This document shows positions 24,766 through 32,262 of a stretch of DNA of 48,119 bases, piece after piece (the stretch's first letter is position 1; each line of letters starts with the position of its first letter). The notes beneath the pieces are model-generated. The model had not been told where the DNA came from, ran no database searches, and saw nothing but the letters and a program-made list of their open reading frames with translations. This DNA comes from Peptococcaceae bacterium BICA1-8 (lineage in GTDB: Bacteria; Bacillota; Peptococcia; Peptococcales; BICA1-8). The position numbers and the translations under genes are program-made. The stretch covers positions 1-48,119 of the forward strand of contig JUEF01000115.1 of NCBI GenBank assembly GCA_000802045.1, in the 5' to 3' direction.

Positions 24766-26299
24766 CCTTATTTTTCTTCCATTTTAATCGTGGTTTTCGT
24801 GCTGGGGTAGGAATACTACCACCTTTTTGTCGGGTTTTATCAAGGGGAGCTAATATTTCCGGACGAATATTTTGTATTGGTACCGGTGAACGAACTATAA
24901 TTGACTTAAATGCACGCCAATCTAATGGAATTAAAGGCCATAGGTAAGGAATTCCAAATGATTTCATAAAGGCCAAAAAGATAAAAACAACAGCAAGCCC
25001 ACCTAAGAAACCAGGTAATCCTAATATTGCACTGGAAAACAAAAGAAATAATCTAATAAATCTATTTGCTAAACCTAACTCGAAGCTTGGGGTAGCAAAA
25101 GTACCTACCGCCGCCAAAGCACCATAAAGTATGACTTCTGGGGCAAAAAGTCCAATATTGATAGCGACATCACCAATTAAAAATGCTGCTATCAATCCCA
25201 AAGCAGTAGCTAATGGTGAAGGTGTATGAATAGCTGCCATCCTAATTAAGTCTATACCAATCTCAACTAAAATTATTTGTAGAAGTAATGGGACATTTCC
25301 AGCTTTTTCTGGTCCTATATATTTTAATCCTTCTGGCAAAAGCTCTGGCTGTACCGATACTAAATACCATAATGGTAAAATAAAAAGTGAAGATATAATT
25401 CCCAAAAAGCGAACCCATCTTAAATAAACTCCCACACTAGGGCTTTGCCTATATTCTTCAGCATGCTGGACATGATGAAAAAATGTTGTTGGTAATATAA
25501 TCACACTAGGAGAAGTATCAACAATAAGTAAAATGTGCCCCTCAAGTAGATGAACTGCACTCACATCTGGTCTCTCGGTATATCGAACTCGCGGAAAAGG
25601 GTTCCAGTAGCTTCCAGGAACTATTAATTCTTCTATAGACTTCTCTGCCATAGGCAGACCATCTATATTTATGGACTGTAATTTATCTTTAATTTGATTA
25701 ACTAGGTCAGGATTTGCAATATCTTCGATATAGCTTATGATAACATCGGTTTTTGAACGACGACCTACCTGTAATAGCTCCATTCTTAATTTTGGATCTC
25801 GGATCCTCCTCCTAACAAGAGATGAATTAAAAACTAAAGTTTCAACAAATCCATCTCTTGAACCCCTGCTTACCCTTTCAATATCAGGCTCTTCAGGACC
25901 CCGTGAAGGATATTCCCTAGCATCAATAATAATACCTTGCTCAATACCATCAATTAATAAAACAACACTCCCCGACAACACGGAAGTAATAATCTGATCC
26001 AGCTGGTCAGTTAAATCTGTCTCAATATAATTAATAAATTTGGTTGTTAATTTTGCTAGGGGGTCAACAGAAATATCCTCTTTCTCAACCCTAGATAGTG
26101 TCTGCATTATCCAAAGCATAATATCATCTTTTGCAAAACCATCTATAAAATAAAGTGCGGATTTTTTGCCCGCAATAGTAATATCCCGTCGTATTACATC
26201 AAAACTTTTTTCCACACCTAATTCTCGGTCTAAAATTAAAATATTCTCATCGAGCTTTTTATTTACATAAACACTTTGCTTCTCATCTAGTTGGCTCAT
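24761..26299 (-). CDS. spoVAF: Stage V sporulation protein AF / GerA-family germinant receptor-like subunit
   Basis: A 512-residue membrane protein of the GerA A-subunit family. The N-terminal 230 residues are soluble, with the DAREYPSRGPEEPDIERVSRGSRDGFVE block, IRDPKLRMELLQVGRRSKTDV and NPFPRVRYTERPD; then about five membrane segments follow; the tail KTRQKGGSIPTPARKPRLKWKKNKE is basic. This architecture with its place at the end of the spoVA operon means SpoVAF, which in B. subtilis helps germinant-receptor signalling and dipicolinate release. It overlaps spoVAEA by 17 bp. AGGGGG lies about eight bases before the ATG. Confidence 0.94.
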   Translation of the reverse strand: MSQLDEKQSVYVNKKLDENILILDRELGVEKSFDVIRRDITIAGKKSALYFIDGFAKDDIMLWIMQTLSRVEKEDISVDPLAKLTTKFINYIETDLTDQLDQIITSVLSGSVVLLIDGIEQGIIIDAREYPSRGPEEPDIERVSRGSRDGFVETLVFNSSLVRRRIRDPKLRMELLQVGRRSKTDVIISYIEDIANPDLVNQIKDKLQSINIDGLPMAEKSIEELIVPGSYWNPFPRVRYTERPDVSAVHLLEGHILLIVDTSPSVIILPTTFFHHVQHAEEYRQSPSVGVYLRWVRFLGIISSLFILPLWYLVSVQPELLPEGLKYIGPEKAGNVPLLLQIILVEIGIDLIRMAAIHTPSPLATALGLIAAFLIGDVAINIGLFAPEVILYGALAAVGTFATPSFELGLANRFIRLFLLFSSAILGLPGFLGGLAVVFIFLAFMKSFGIPYLWPLIPLDWRAFKSIIVRSPVPIQNIRPEILAPLDKTRQKGGSIPTPARKPRLKWKKNKE

Positions 26300-26855
26300 T
26301 TTTTAAGCCCCCTTGTGAAATTATATAGTTTAATGCTTTTGTAGTTATCTTGGCGCCACGATGGAAATCATCCCTGCCACCCATTTTTCCGATATCACCT
26401 ATTCCAATAATAATAGGAATATCTAATTCTCTTAATATGTCTACCGTATCGCCGCATATATTATGGGAGTCCCAACAGGGTTCACCCGATTTATCTACAG
26501 ATCCATTGATGAAATTGCCTTCCTTAGTAACGGCTAAATCACATTCTACTCCATCTACATCAGTATTTGAAGCAACTGCAATTGCACCCATGACTTTAAT
26601 ATCAGGATGTTTTGCCACAATTTCTAAAGCTATCTCACCATCACCCTTAAGAGGAGTGCCTCGATCATCAAACATGACTATTACTGGATCATGATTAGCT
26701 TGCTTTATTAGCTCTACGATTTCTTTACCATTTAAGGGTGTAGGATTGCCAGCAGAGGCTGAGATTGTTCTCGCTTTGATATTTTTCGCTGCAGTCTCGA
26801 TGGCTTTACGAGCTACCGAATCACCATCAGTGATAAATATAACTTTACGTGTCAT
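26283..26855 (-). CDS. spoVAEA: Stage V sporulation protein AEA
   Basis: A 190-residue soluble protein of the SpoVA complex, which carries calcium-dipicolinate into the forespore and out again at germination. KVIFITDGDSVARKAIETAA at the start, ISASAGNPTPLNGKEIV near 32, VMFDDRGTPLKGDGE near 60, NTDVDGVECDLAVTKEGNFINGSVDKSG near 97 and IGIGDIGKMGGRDDFHRGA near 150 are the family hallmarks. B. subtilis SpoVAEa is likewise soluble. The ribosome site AAAGGA precedes the ATG. It is in order between spoVAEB and spoVAF. Confidence 0.93.
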   Translation of the reverse strand: MTRKVIFITDGDSVARKAIETAAKNIKARTISASAGNPTPLNGKEIVELIKQANHDPVIVMFDDRGTPLKGDGEIALEIVAKHPDIKVMGAIAVASNTDVDGVECDLAVTKEGNFINGSVDKSGEPCWDSHNICGDTVDILRELDIPIIIGIGDIGKMGGRDDFHRGAKITTKALNYIISQGGLKNEPTR

Positions 26856-26860
26856 TATTA

Positions 26861-27223
26861 TTATCCTTTCGGGTTAAATATGGTTGCCATAGATAGTCCT
26901 AAAAGAATGGCAGCAACAATTCCAACTGCAGTTGCTTCAAAGCCACCACCAATTGCACCTAATAAACCTTTTGTTTTTGCGCCCTCTATTGCACCCTGTG
27001 CTAAAGAATGTCCAAAGCCCGAAAGTGGAATTACCGCACCTGCGCCTCCAAATTTTATTAGCGGTTCATATAGTCCAACTGCACTAATAATTCCCCCGCT
27101 GGTCACATAGCCAACAAGGACATGGGCAGGGGTAATAACAAAAGGTGTTAAATCCATTATTAATTGTCCAATTACACAGATAATTCCACCGATTAAAAAG
27201 GCATTAAATATATTTTCAAACAT
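26861..27223 (-). CDS. spoVAE: Stage V sporulation protein AEB (SpoVAE)
   Basis: A 120-residue polytopic membrane protein, part of the spore dipicolinate channel. Three or four hydrophobic segments with AFLIGGIICVIGQLIMD near 8, PAHVLVGYVTSGGIISAVGLYEP near 30 and KFGGAGAVIPLSGFGHSLAQGA near 55. These resemble SpoVAC, its paralogue, in the same operon. I take ATG 27223, seven bases after AGGAG; a longer reading starting at 27268 would overlap spoVAD and lacks conserved residues. Confidence 0.93.
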   Translation of the reverse strand: MFENIFNAFLIGGIICVIGQLIMDLTPFVITPAHVLVGYVTSGGIISAVGLYEPLIKFGGAGAVIPLSGFGHSLAQGAIEGAKTKGLLGAIGGGFEATAVGIVAAILLGLSMATIFNPKG

Positions 27224-27233
27224 CATGCCACTC

Positions 27234-28253
27234 CTATCTATTTCCTTGAATAACGATACCATGAGCAATACAGGGAATTGTTTCGCCTTGCTGAGTGCTT
27301 GTTGGGCTTAGCAGAGCTCCTGTCCCTACAAGAAAAAGATTTCTTAACTTACCTTCAATAATCTGCGGTAATAGATAACCTGCTAAAACACTTGCAGAAC
27401 AACCGCACCCGCTGCCGCCTGCATGGGTATCCTGTGCAGGGTCATATATTAGCACACCACAATCAGAATATTTTTTTGATATGTCATAACCACTTTGCAA
27501 AACCAATTGTTGACACAAAACTCTTCCAATGTTACCCAGATCACCTGTTATAATTAAATCAAAATCTTCGGGGTTTCTTCCTGTATCTTTAAAATATTGA
27601 GTAATAGTATCAGCTGCTGCTGGAGCCATTGCTGCTCCCATATCCATTGCATTTGCTTGACCCAAATCAATTACTTTTCCGATAATACCTTGAGTAATTA
27701 CAATATCAGCCCCATTTGGGCTGTCTTCTAGAATGTACGCTCCACTACCTGTAACTGTCCATTGAGCAGTCATCGTTCTTTGTACACCTAATTCTGTAGG
27801 AAATCTCAATTGTCTCTCAGCGGTTTCATGATGGCTAGAGCTAGCAACACCTACCCGACTTCCATATCCACCATCAATAAGGATTGACCCTAATACTAAT
27901 CCTTCTACAAGTGTTGAACATGCACCGTAAAGTCCTAAAAATGGTATACCAATTGCTCGAGCGGTAAAATTGGAACAAACAATTTGATTTAACAAATCGC
28001 CTGCAAGAAAATAATCCAGATCTTTAGGTAAATAGTTTTTCTTAGCTAAAGCTAATGCCAAACTATGTTCTAGCATTTTTTGTTCAGTTTTTTCCCAAGA
28101 TTTTTCCCCATCTAGATTATCAGCTAATATGTAGTCAAAGCTTGACCCTAATGGACCTTGACCTTCTTTCGGTCCAACAATAGACGCAAAGGATACGATA
28201 GAAACTGGATGTAGATAATTTATTGTTTGCTTTCCGATTTTTTTGCTTTGCAT
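27234..28253 (-). CDS. spoVAD: Stage V sporulation protein AD
   Basis: A 339-residue thiolase-fold protein on the spore inner membrane that binds dipicolinic acid in B. subtilis. It lacks thiolase activity as far as known. Conserved: DYILADNLDGEKSWEKTEQKM near 41, LAGDLLNQIVCSNFTARAIGIPFLGLYGACSTLVEG near 82, GVASSSHHETAERQLRFP near 135, TGDLGNIGR near 237 and DTHAGGSGCGCSASVL near 280. The ATG has GAGGG about seven bases upstream. It follows spoVAC by 16 bp. Confidence 0.95.
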   Translation of the reverse strand: MQSKKIGKQTINYLHPVSIVSFASIVGPKEGQGPLGSSFDYILADNLDGEKSWEKTEQKMLEHSLALALAKKNYLPKDLDYFLAGDLLNQIVCSNFTARAIGIPFLGLYGACSTLVEGLVLGSILIDGGYGSRVGVASSSHHETAERQLRFPTELGVQRTMTAQWTVTGSGAYILEDSPNGADIVITQGIIGKVIDLGQANAMDMGAAMAPAAADTITQYFKDTGRNPEDFDLIITGDLGNIGRVLCQQLVLQSGYDISKKYSDCGVLIYDPAQDTHAGGSGCGCSASVLAGYLLPQIIEGKLRNLFLVGTGALLSPTSTQQGETIPCIAHGIVIQGNR

Positions 28254-28269
28254 ATTATTCCCTCAGCTC

Positions 28270-28923
28270 TTATTTAATGATGAAAAATACTAAGCCAATA
28301 ATTACAGACATTAGGCTTCCGTAAAGCAGTACCGGCCCAGCAATAGTAAAAACCTTTGCTCCAACACCATAAACATATCCTTCTCGCTTATACTCTAATG
28401 CTGGTGATACTATTGAATTGGCAAACCCTGTAATAGGAATTATAGAGCCAGCTCCTCCAAATCTTCCAATTTCATCATAGATTCCCATACCTGTTAGTAG
28501 TGCTGATATAAACACCATCACCATTAGTGTTATTGTAGTTGCTTCTTTATTTGGTACCCCATTTATTACAATTACATTTAATATTATTTGACCAATTACA
28601 CAAATTGTTCCTCCTACAAAAAAAGCAGCTAGTGCATTTTTTAGTACCGGAATTTTAGGGGCACTTTTATTTACTAATCGTGCATATCTTATTTGTAAAT
28701 ATTTCTTTACCAAATCTTGTTGTTCAATTACTTTACTTCTTAAATCTTTTATGTTTAGTCTAGCAGCTTCATCATTTTCCCTTGATTCAAAAAATATTAA
28801 TTTTTGATAATCCTTCTGAAGTTCTTCATTTATTAATTGTATTTCTGTATCATTAAATTTTTTTATCTCTAATAACTCTCTTTGTCTTTCTTTAACCCTC
28901 TTTTCGATTATTTTCAATTCCAT
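28270..28923 (-). CDS. spoVAC: Stage V sporulation protein AC with N-terminal coiled-coil extension
   Basis: First gene of the spoVA operon here (spoVAA and AB are absent, as usual in Clostridia). SpoVAC is a mechanosensitive-type channel for dipicolinate release. The membrane part starts near residue 95: NALAAFFVGGTICVIGQIIL, TLMVMVFISALLTGMGIYDEIGRFGGAGSIIPITGFANS and a final hydrophobic segment. The 217-residue length exceeds the roughly 150 of B. subtilis SpoVAC. The extra 65-70 residues (MELKIIEKRVKERQRELLEI and onward) are highly charged and look like a coiled coil. AGAGGTG precedes ATG 28923. No clear sigma-G promoter was found in the 60 bp upstream. Confidence 0.92.
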   Translation of the reverse strand: MELKIIEKRVKERQRELLEIKKFNDTEIQLINEELQKDYQKLIFFESRENDEAARLNIKDLRSKVIEQQDLVKKYLQIRYARLVNKSAPKIPVLKNALAAFFVGGTICVIGQIILNVIVINGVPNKEATTITLMVMVFISALLTGMGIYDEIGRFGGAGSIIPITGFANSIVSPALEYKREGYVYGVGAKVFTIAGPVLLYGSLMSVIIGLVFFIIK

Positions 28924-28984
28924 TTATGACACCTCTTTTTGTATTATTTCTCATTACAAATTAATTATGTAGCGATGTCCAAAA

Positions 28985-29021
28985 AGCCAAATAGAAAAGC
29001 CGGCTAGATAACCGGCTTTTT
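28985..29021 (-). terminator. Intrinsic terminator after sigF
   Basis: A 9-bp stem AAAAGCCGG/CCGGCTTTT (28995-29003, 29012-29020) with an 8-base loop is followed on the minus strand by CTATTTGG. It overlaps the sigF stop and separates the spoIIA and spoVA operons. Confidence 0.8.
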
Positions 29022-29805
29022 AACAAATATCTGGTTCTTGACCCATCAGGCTTTTAATTCTACGAAGTGCTTGCCTTTCAATTCTTGAGACTTGAACTTG
29101 TGAAAGTCCAACTGTTTCAGCCACTTCTGTCTGAGTCTTATCCTGGAAAAATCGCAAAACTAATACTTCCTTTTCCTTTGTCGGCAATTTATTAAGTACT
29201 TCTTTTAAAGCTAATTTATCAAACCACTGAGGATCCTCTTCATTTTCGTTAGTTAATTGGTCTAAAATATAGATTGGATCTCCATCATCCTGATAAAGTG
29301 TTTCATGAATTGAGGTTGGTGTCTGGACAGCCTCTAAAGCTGTTACAATATCTTCCACTGCTATTTCTAATATTTCGGCAATTTCATTAATTCTAGGTTC
29401 TCTTCCTAATTCTTTCGTTAGAGTATCACGGCATTTATTTACTTTGTAAGCAGTCTCTTTTAATGAACGGCTAACCTTTACCGGATTATCATCTCTTAAA
29501 AAACGGCGAATTTCTCCAACAATCATAGGTACGGCATAAGTAGAAAACTTTACATTATAGCTAGAGTCAAATTTATCAATTGCTTTAATCAATCCTATTG
29601 TTCCAATTTGAAATAAATCTTCTATTTCATATCCTCTATTAGCAAACCGCTGCACTAAATTAAATACTAATCTTAGGTTGCAATTGACCAGTCTTTCTCT
29701 AGCCTGCTTATCATCTTTTTGTGCTTTTGCTAATAAGTCTGTCATTTCCTGGTCAGATAGTAACGGGAATCTGGGCAAATTCATTTCAGATAATCTTACA
29801 TTCAT
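29020..29805 (-). CDS. sigF: RNA polymerase forespore sigma factor F
   Basis: First compartment-specific sigma of sporulation, active in the forespore. About 261 residues. It has region 2 (ARERLVNCNLRLVFNLVQRF, DLFQIGTIGLIKAIDKFD, KFSTYAVPMIVGEIRRFLRDD), region 3 and region 4 with the helix-turn-helix TQTEVAETVGLSQVQVSRIERQALRRIK. I take ATG 29805 with AGGTG close upstream; a longer in-frame reading to 29838 lacks a ribosome site and overlaps spoIIAB. The sequence order spoIIAA-spoIIAB-sigF is the universal spoIIA operon, and SpoIIAB binds this sigma to silence it. Confidence 0.96.
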   Translation of the reverse strand: MNVRLSEMNLPRFPLLSDQEMTDLLAKAQKDDKQARERLVNCNLRLVFNLVQRFANRGYEIEDLFQIGTIGLIKAIDKFDSSYNVKFSTYAVPMIVGEIRRFLRDDNPVKVSRSLKETAYKVNKCRDTLTKELGREPRINEIAEILEIAVEDIVTALEAVQTPTSIHETLYQDDGDPIYILDQLTNENEEDPQWFDKLALKEVLNKLPTKEKEVLVLRFFQDKTQTEVAETVGLSQVQVSRIERQALRRIKSLMGQEPDIC

Positions 29806-29816
29806 ATCACACCTAT

Positions 29817-30275
29817 TTATGTTGCTACACGGGCACAAGACCCATCATTTATAAGTTTTTTTTGCAGTATTACTTTTGTTCCTTTGCCTATCTCAGATAA
29901 AACCTCAACATTATCCATAAAAGATTTCATAAATACAAAACCCAGTCCCATTCGGTCAGGATGAGTTGAAAAGGTTGGAGTCATAGCTTTTTCAATATCT
30001 TCAATACCTATTCCACTATCCTCAATAACTATCTCCAATTGCCCGGCAATTATTTTAGCTTTAATATTGACCATTCCACTTGGTTCATTCTGGTAACCAT
30101 GTATAATAGCATTTGATACTGCTTCTGAAACTGCAACTTTAACCTCTTCCAAATCATTTATCGTTGTATCAACCTGGACTACAAGGCTCGCAATCAAAAC
30201 TCTAGCTAAAGCAACATTTTCTGGCAGACTAGAAAATTCTAATTTAATATAATTATCTCTATTGTTTGTACCCAT
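29817..30275 (-). CDS. spoIIAB: Anti-sigma F factor / serine kinase SpoIIAB
   Basis: GHKL-type kinase that binds sigma-F and phosphorylates SpoIIAA. The 152 residues show the N box EAVSNAIIHGYQN, the G1 box EDSGIGIEDIEKAM and the G2-like RMGLGFVFMKSFMD. Length and motifs are normal. The ATG shares one base with the spoIIAA stop (TAATG), and GGGAGG is about seven bases upstream, so translation is coupled. The sigF start follows in 11 bp. Confidence 0.97.
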   Translation of the reverse strand: MGTNNRDNYIKLEFSSLPENVALARVLIASLVVQVDTTINDLEEVKVAVSEAVSNAIIHGYQNEPSGMVNIKAKIIAGQLEIVIEDSGIGIEDIEKAMTPTFSTHPDRMGLGFVFMKSFMDNVEVLSEIGKGTKVILQKKLINDGSCARVAT

Positions 30276-30616
30276 TATAACGCCTCCCTCTTCTCTATAA
30301 TAATTTTTTCGGTATTAAAGACAGGAATAATCTTTAAAATTCCCGATAAATCTAATATCCTATGGACTGAGGGCTTTGCACCCCAAATTGACATTTTACC
30401 ACCTTGCTGTTGGATAAGTTTATAGCGCCCTAGTATTGCCCCTAAGCCAGAACTGTCAATAAAATTAACTTCTGATACATCTAAAATCAAATTTTTTAAT
30501 GGCCTGTCCAACAGTATTTTATCAACAGTATCCCTGAAATCCTTAGCAAGTACTAAATCAAGATCACCTGAAAGTTTCACTATAAGGCTTTCGTTTTTTA
30601 TTTTTACAATTACCAT
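30275..30616 (-). CDS. spoIIAA: Anti-sigma F factor antagonist SpoIIAA
   Basis: STAS-domain protein of 113 residues that, when unphosphorylated, pulls SpoIIAB away from sigma-F. The phosphorylation loop NFIDSSGLGAILGRY is near residues 52-66, with the second serine of DSSG the likely target. LSGDLDLVLAKDFRD near 15 is the typical STAS start. AGGAGG lies about nine bases before the ATG. A near-perfect sigma-H promoter is 30 bp upstream. It is the first gene of spoIIA. Confidence 0.97.
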   Translation of the reverse strand: MVIVKIKNESLIVKLSGDLDLVLAKDFRDTVDKILLDRPLKNLILDVSEVNFIDSSGLGAILGRYKLIQQQGGKMSIWGAKPSVHRILDLSGILKIIPVFNTEKIIIEKREAL

Positions 30617-30647
30617 TACTTCAATCCTCCTATAATCAACTAGAAAG

Positions 30648-30676
30648 TTATTCTACATATAATTTACATTTCCTGC
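30648..30676 (-). promoter_or_regulatory. Sigma-H promoter of the spoIIA operon
   Basis: On the minus strand GCAGGAAAT (30668-30676) and GTAGAATAA (30648-30656) are separated by 11 bases. Both fit the sigma-H consensus RNAGGAWWW / RNNGAATWW at every defined position. It lies between the dacF terminator and the spoIIAA start, exactly where B. subtilis has its sigma-H spoIIA promoter. Confidence 0.88.
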
Positions 30677-30699
30677 TAATTTTTGGAAAAAAGAATGTC

Positions 30700-30733
30700 G
30701 AAGAAAAAAGAAAAACCTGCATCGCAGGTTTTT
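30700..30733 (-). terminator. Intrinsic terminator after dacF
   Basis: A 10-bp stem AAAAACCTGC/GCAGGTTTTT (30711-30720, 30724-30733) with a 3-base loop is followed by a T-rich tail on the minus strand. It ends dacF and leaves spoIIA to its own promoter. Confidence 0.85.
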
Positions 30734-31886
30734 AATCAAAATCCACTATGTCTCTAAATAGCTTCTTATATTGCCTCCAAATTGACCCTTTTGCCACACT
30801 TTCTTTGGCCACAATGTCGAATTGTTTTATTATTTCATTTTCTTTCAATATAGAAATCTTCCCGACAACTTGTCCTTTTTCTATTGGAGCATGTACAATA
30901 GGAGCAATTTCCACCTGAGTGGCAAATCCTTCACCTTTTCCTTTTGGTATCATTAAGCCAACTCTTTCTTTAGTTACCCCTGTAATAAAATCTTGACTCC
31001 CTTTACCAATTTTAAGCTCAGTAACCTCCTGGCCCTCCTTTAAAAACTCCTTATATTGATAGGAGGCAAAACCGTGATTAAACAATACCATACTGTCTCT
31101 AAAATTACCGTTTCTTTGAGGTGCTCCTAAGACTACAGAAATTAGCCTTAATCCTTCTTTTTCTGCTGTTGAAGCTAAACAAAAGCCTGAATCTTCACCA
31201 ATCCAACCGGTTTTAAAACCATCTGCACCTTTATACCACCATAATAATTTATTTGTATTATCTAATTGAAAAGGATTTTTTGTATTTTCTCTTAAACGGT
31301 AATGCTTAATAGTAGTCAATTGTAAAATTTCTTCATGTTTTAGTGCCGCTCTTCCTATTTGCGCTATATCATAAGCACTAGTATAATGATTTTCTGCCGG
31401 TAGCCCGTAAGAATTAATAAACATGCTATCATTTAAACCTAGTTCTTTTGCCTTATTATTCATTACCTCAACAAAAGCTTCGTGGGTTCCAAATAAGTGT
31501 TCAGCAACAGCTACACAAGCATCATTTGCTGAACCAACAGCAATAGCGATTAATAGCTCTTTTAACGACATTTCTTCTCCAGGCTCTAGATATATCTGTG
31601 AACCTCCTAATCTCCAAGCATTTTCACTTGCCACAACAATGTCATCATAACTACCTCTACCTTCTTTAATAGCTTCAATAGCAACTAATAAGGTCATTAA
31701 TTTAGTAACGCTTGCAGGGGCTCTCCGTTCATGGGAATTTTTTTCAAATAAAATTTTCCCCGAATCAGCATCTATTAAAATTGCTGAAGCTGACTCAAGT
31801 GTAAGATCTGTAGCATAAGCAAAATTCGGAAGCAGCGCAAGAATAAATAAAATTATCATTGAAACACATAATGATTTCCTATACAA
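30732..31886 (-). CDS. dacF: D-alanyl-D-alanine carboxypeptidase (DacF-type, PBP)
   Basis: Serine-type penicillin-binding protein that trims peptidoglycan pentapeptides. The 384 residues start with a signal peptide (SMIILFILALLPNFAYA, cleavage near 25). Catalytic motifs: SVTK in APASVTKLM near residue 60, SAN in GSANDACVA near 118 and KTG in DGFKTGWIG near 222. A C-terminal beta domain follows. TTG 31886 is the start, with GGGAGG seven bases upstream. In B. subtilis dacF is just before spoIIAA and made in the forespore; the order is the same here, but a terminator separates the two. Confidence 0.94.
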   Translation of the reverse strand: MYRKSLCVSMIILFILALLPNFAYATDLTLESASAILIDADSGKILFEKNSHERRAPASVTKLMTLLVAIEAIKEGRGSYDDIVVASENAWRLGGSQIYLEPGEEMSLKELLIAIAVGSANDACVAVAEHLFGTHEAFVEVMNNKAKELGLNDSMFINSYGLPAENHYTSAYDIAQIGRAALKHEEILQLTTIKHYRLRENTKNPFQLDNTNKLLWWYKGADGFKTGWIGEDSGFCLASTAEKEGLRLISVVLGAPQRNGNFRDSMVLFNHGFASYQYKEFLKEGQEVTELKIGKGSQDFITGVTKERVGLMIPKGKGEGFATQVEIAPIVHAPIEKGQVVGKISILKENEIIKQFDIVAKESVAKGSIWRQYKKLFRDIVDFD

Positions 31887-31916
31887 AATAATTCCTCCCT
31901 AAAATAAGGTAATAAG

Positions 31917-32024
31917 GTTAGGGGACACACCTCCATACAGATGGTGGGAGGCAGGATGCACGAAGCAGGATAAAACTAATTCTTGCATCTTACTTCTTGT
32001 TTCTTAAATGAGGAATGTCCCCAA
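31917..32024. repeat. Possible MITE/REP-like element with imperfect inverted ends
   Basis: GTTAGGGGACACACCTCC at 31917-31934 is matched in reverse by GAGGAATGTCCCCAAC ending at 32024. Between them are purine-rich repeats such as GGCAGGATGCACGAAGCAGG and, on the other strand, a similar AAGTAAGATGCAAG. The 110-bp piece has no coding sequence and looks unlike the AT-rich surroundings. It lies between dacF and a small plus-strand gene. Confidence 0.55.
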
Positions 32025-32106
32025 CGAATTGTTTTTATTATTTCCAAAACTGCCTTTGGTATGCTTTTTACAAAAAAGTAAAACAATATTTTAGGGAGGT
32101 GGATTT

Positions 32107-32229
32107 ATGGAATATTTTATTAGTTTAATCCTACTTTTATTTTTAGGAAGTATAACTATCTATGTCTTTATTACGAGGATTATTATACCGATATATAAAA
32201 TTTATCATGATCAATTACAAATTAAGTAA
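32107..32229 (+). CDS. Small 40-residue single-span membrane protein
   Basis: A short gene on the strand opposite to its neighbours. AGGGAGGT at 32093-32100 lies six bases before the ATG, a near-ideal ribosome site. The product is MEYFISLILLLFLGSITIYV then FITRIIIPIYKIYHDQLQIK: one membrane segment (residues 4-22) followed by a basic tail. It ends 2 bp before a strong symmetrical hairpin that serves as its own terminator and, in the other direction, that of pdp. I do not recognise the family; small proteins of this type sit near sporulation or nucleoside genes in some Firmicutes but the function cannot be read. Confidence in its being a gene comes from the ribosome site and terminator. Confidence 0.7.
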   Translation: MEYFISLILLLFLGSITIYVFITRIIIPIYKIYHDQLQIK

Positions 32230-32254
32230 AAAAAACGGGTATCACCCGTTTTTT
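32228..32254. terminator. Bidirectional intrinsic terminator between the small gene and pdp
   Basis: A stem AAAAAACGGGT/ACCCGTTTTTT with a 3-base loop (32241-32243) has A/T runs on both flanks, so it can stop transcription from either side. It begins at the stop codon of the small plus-strand gene. Confidence 0.9.
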
Positions 32255-32262
32255 AAATGCTT

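Noticed and set aside
28924..28990. Sigma-G promoter ahead of spoVAC
   Set aside because: CATAATT is present but no -35 lies at the right distance; not supported.
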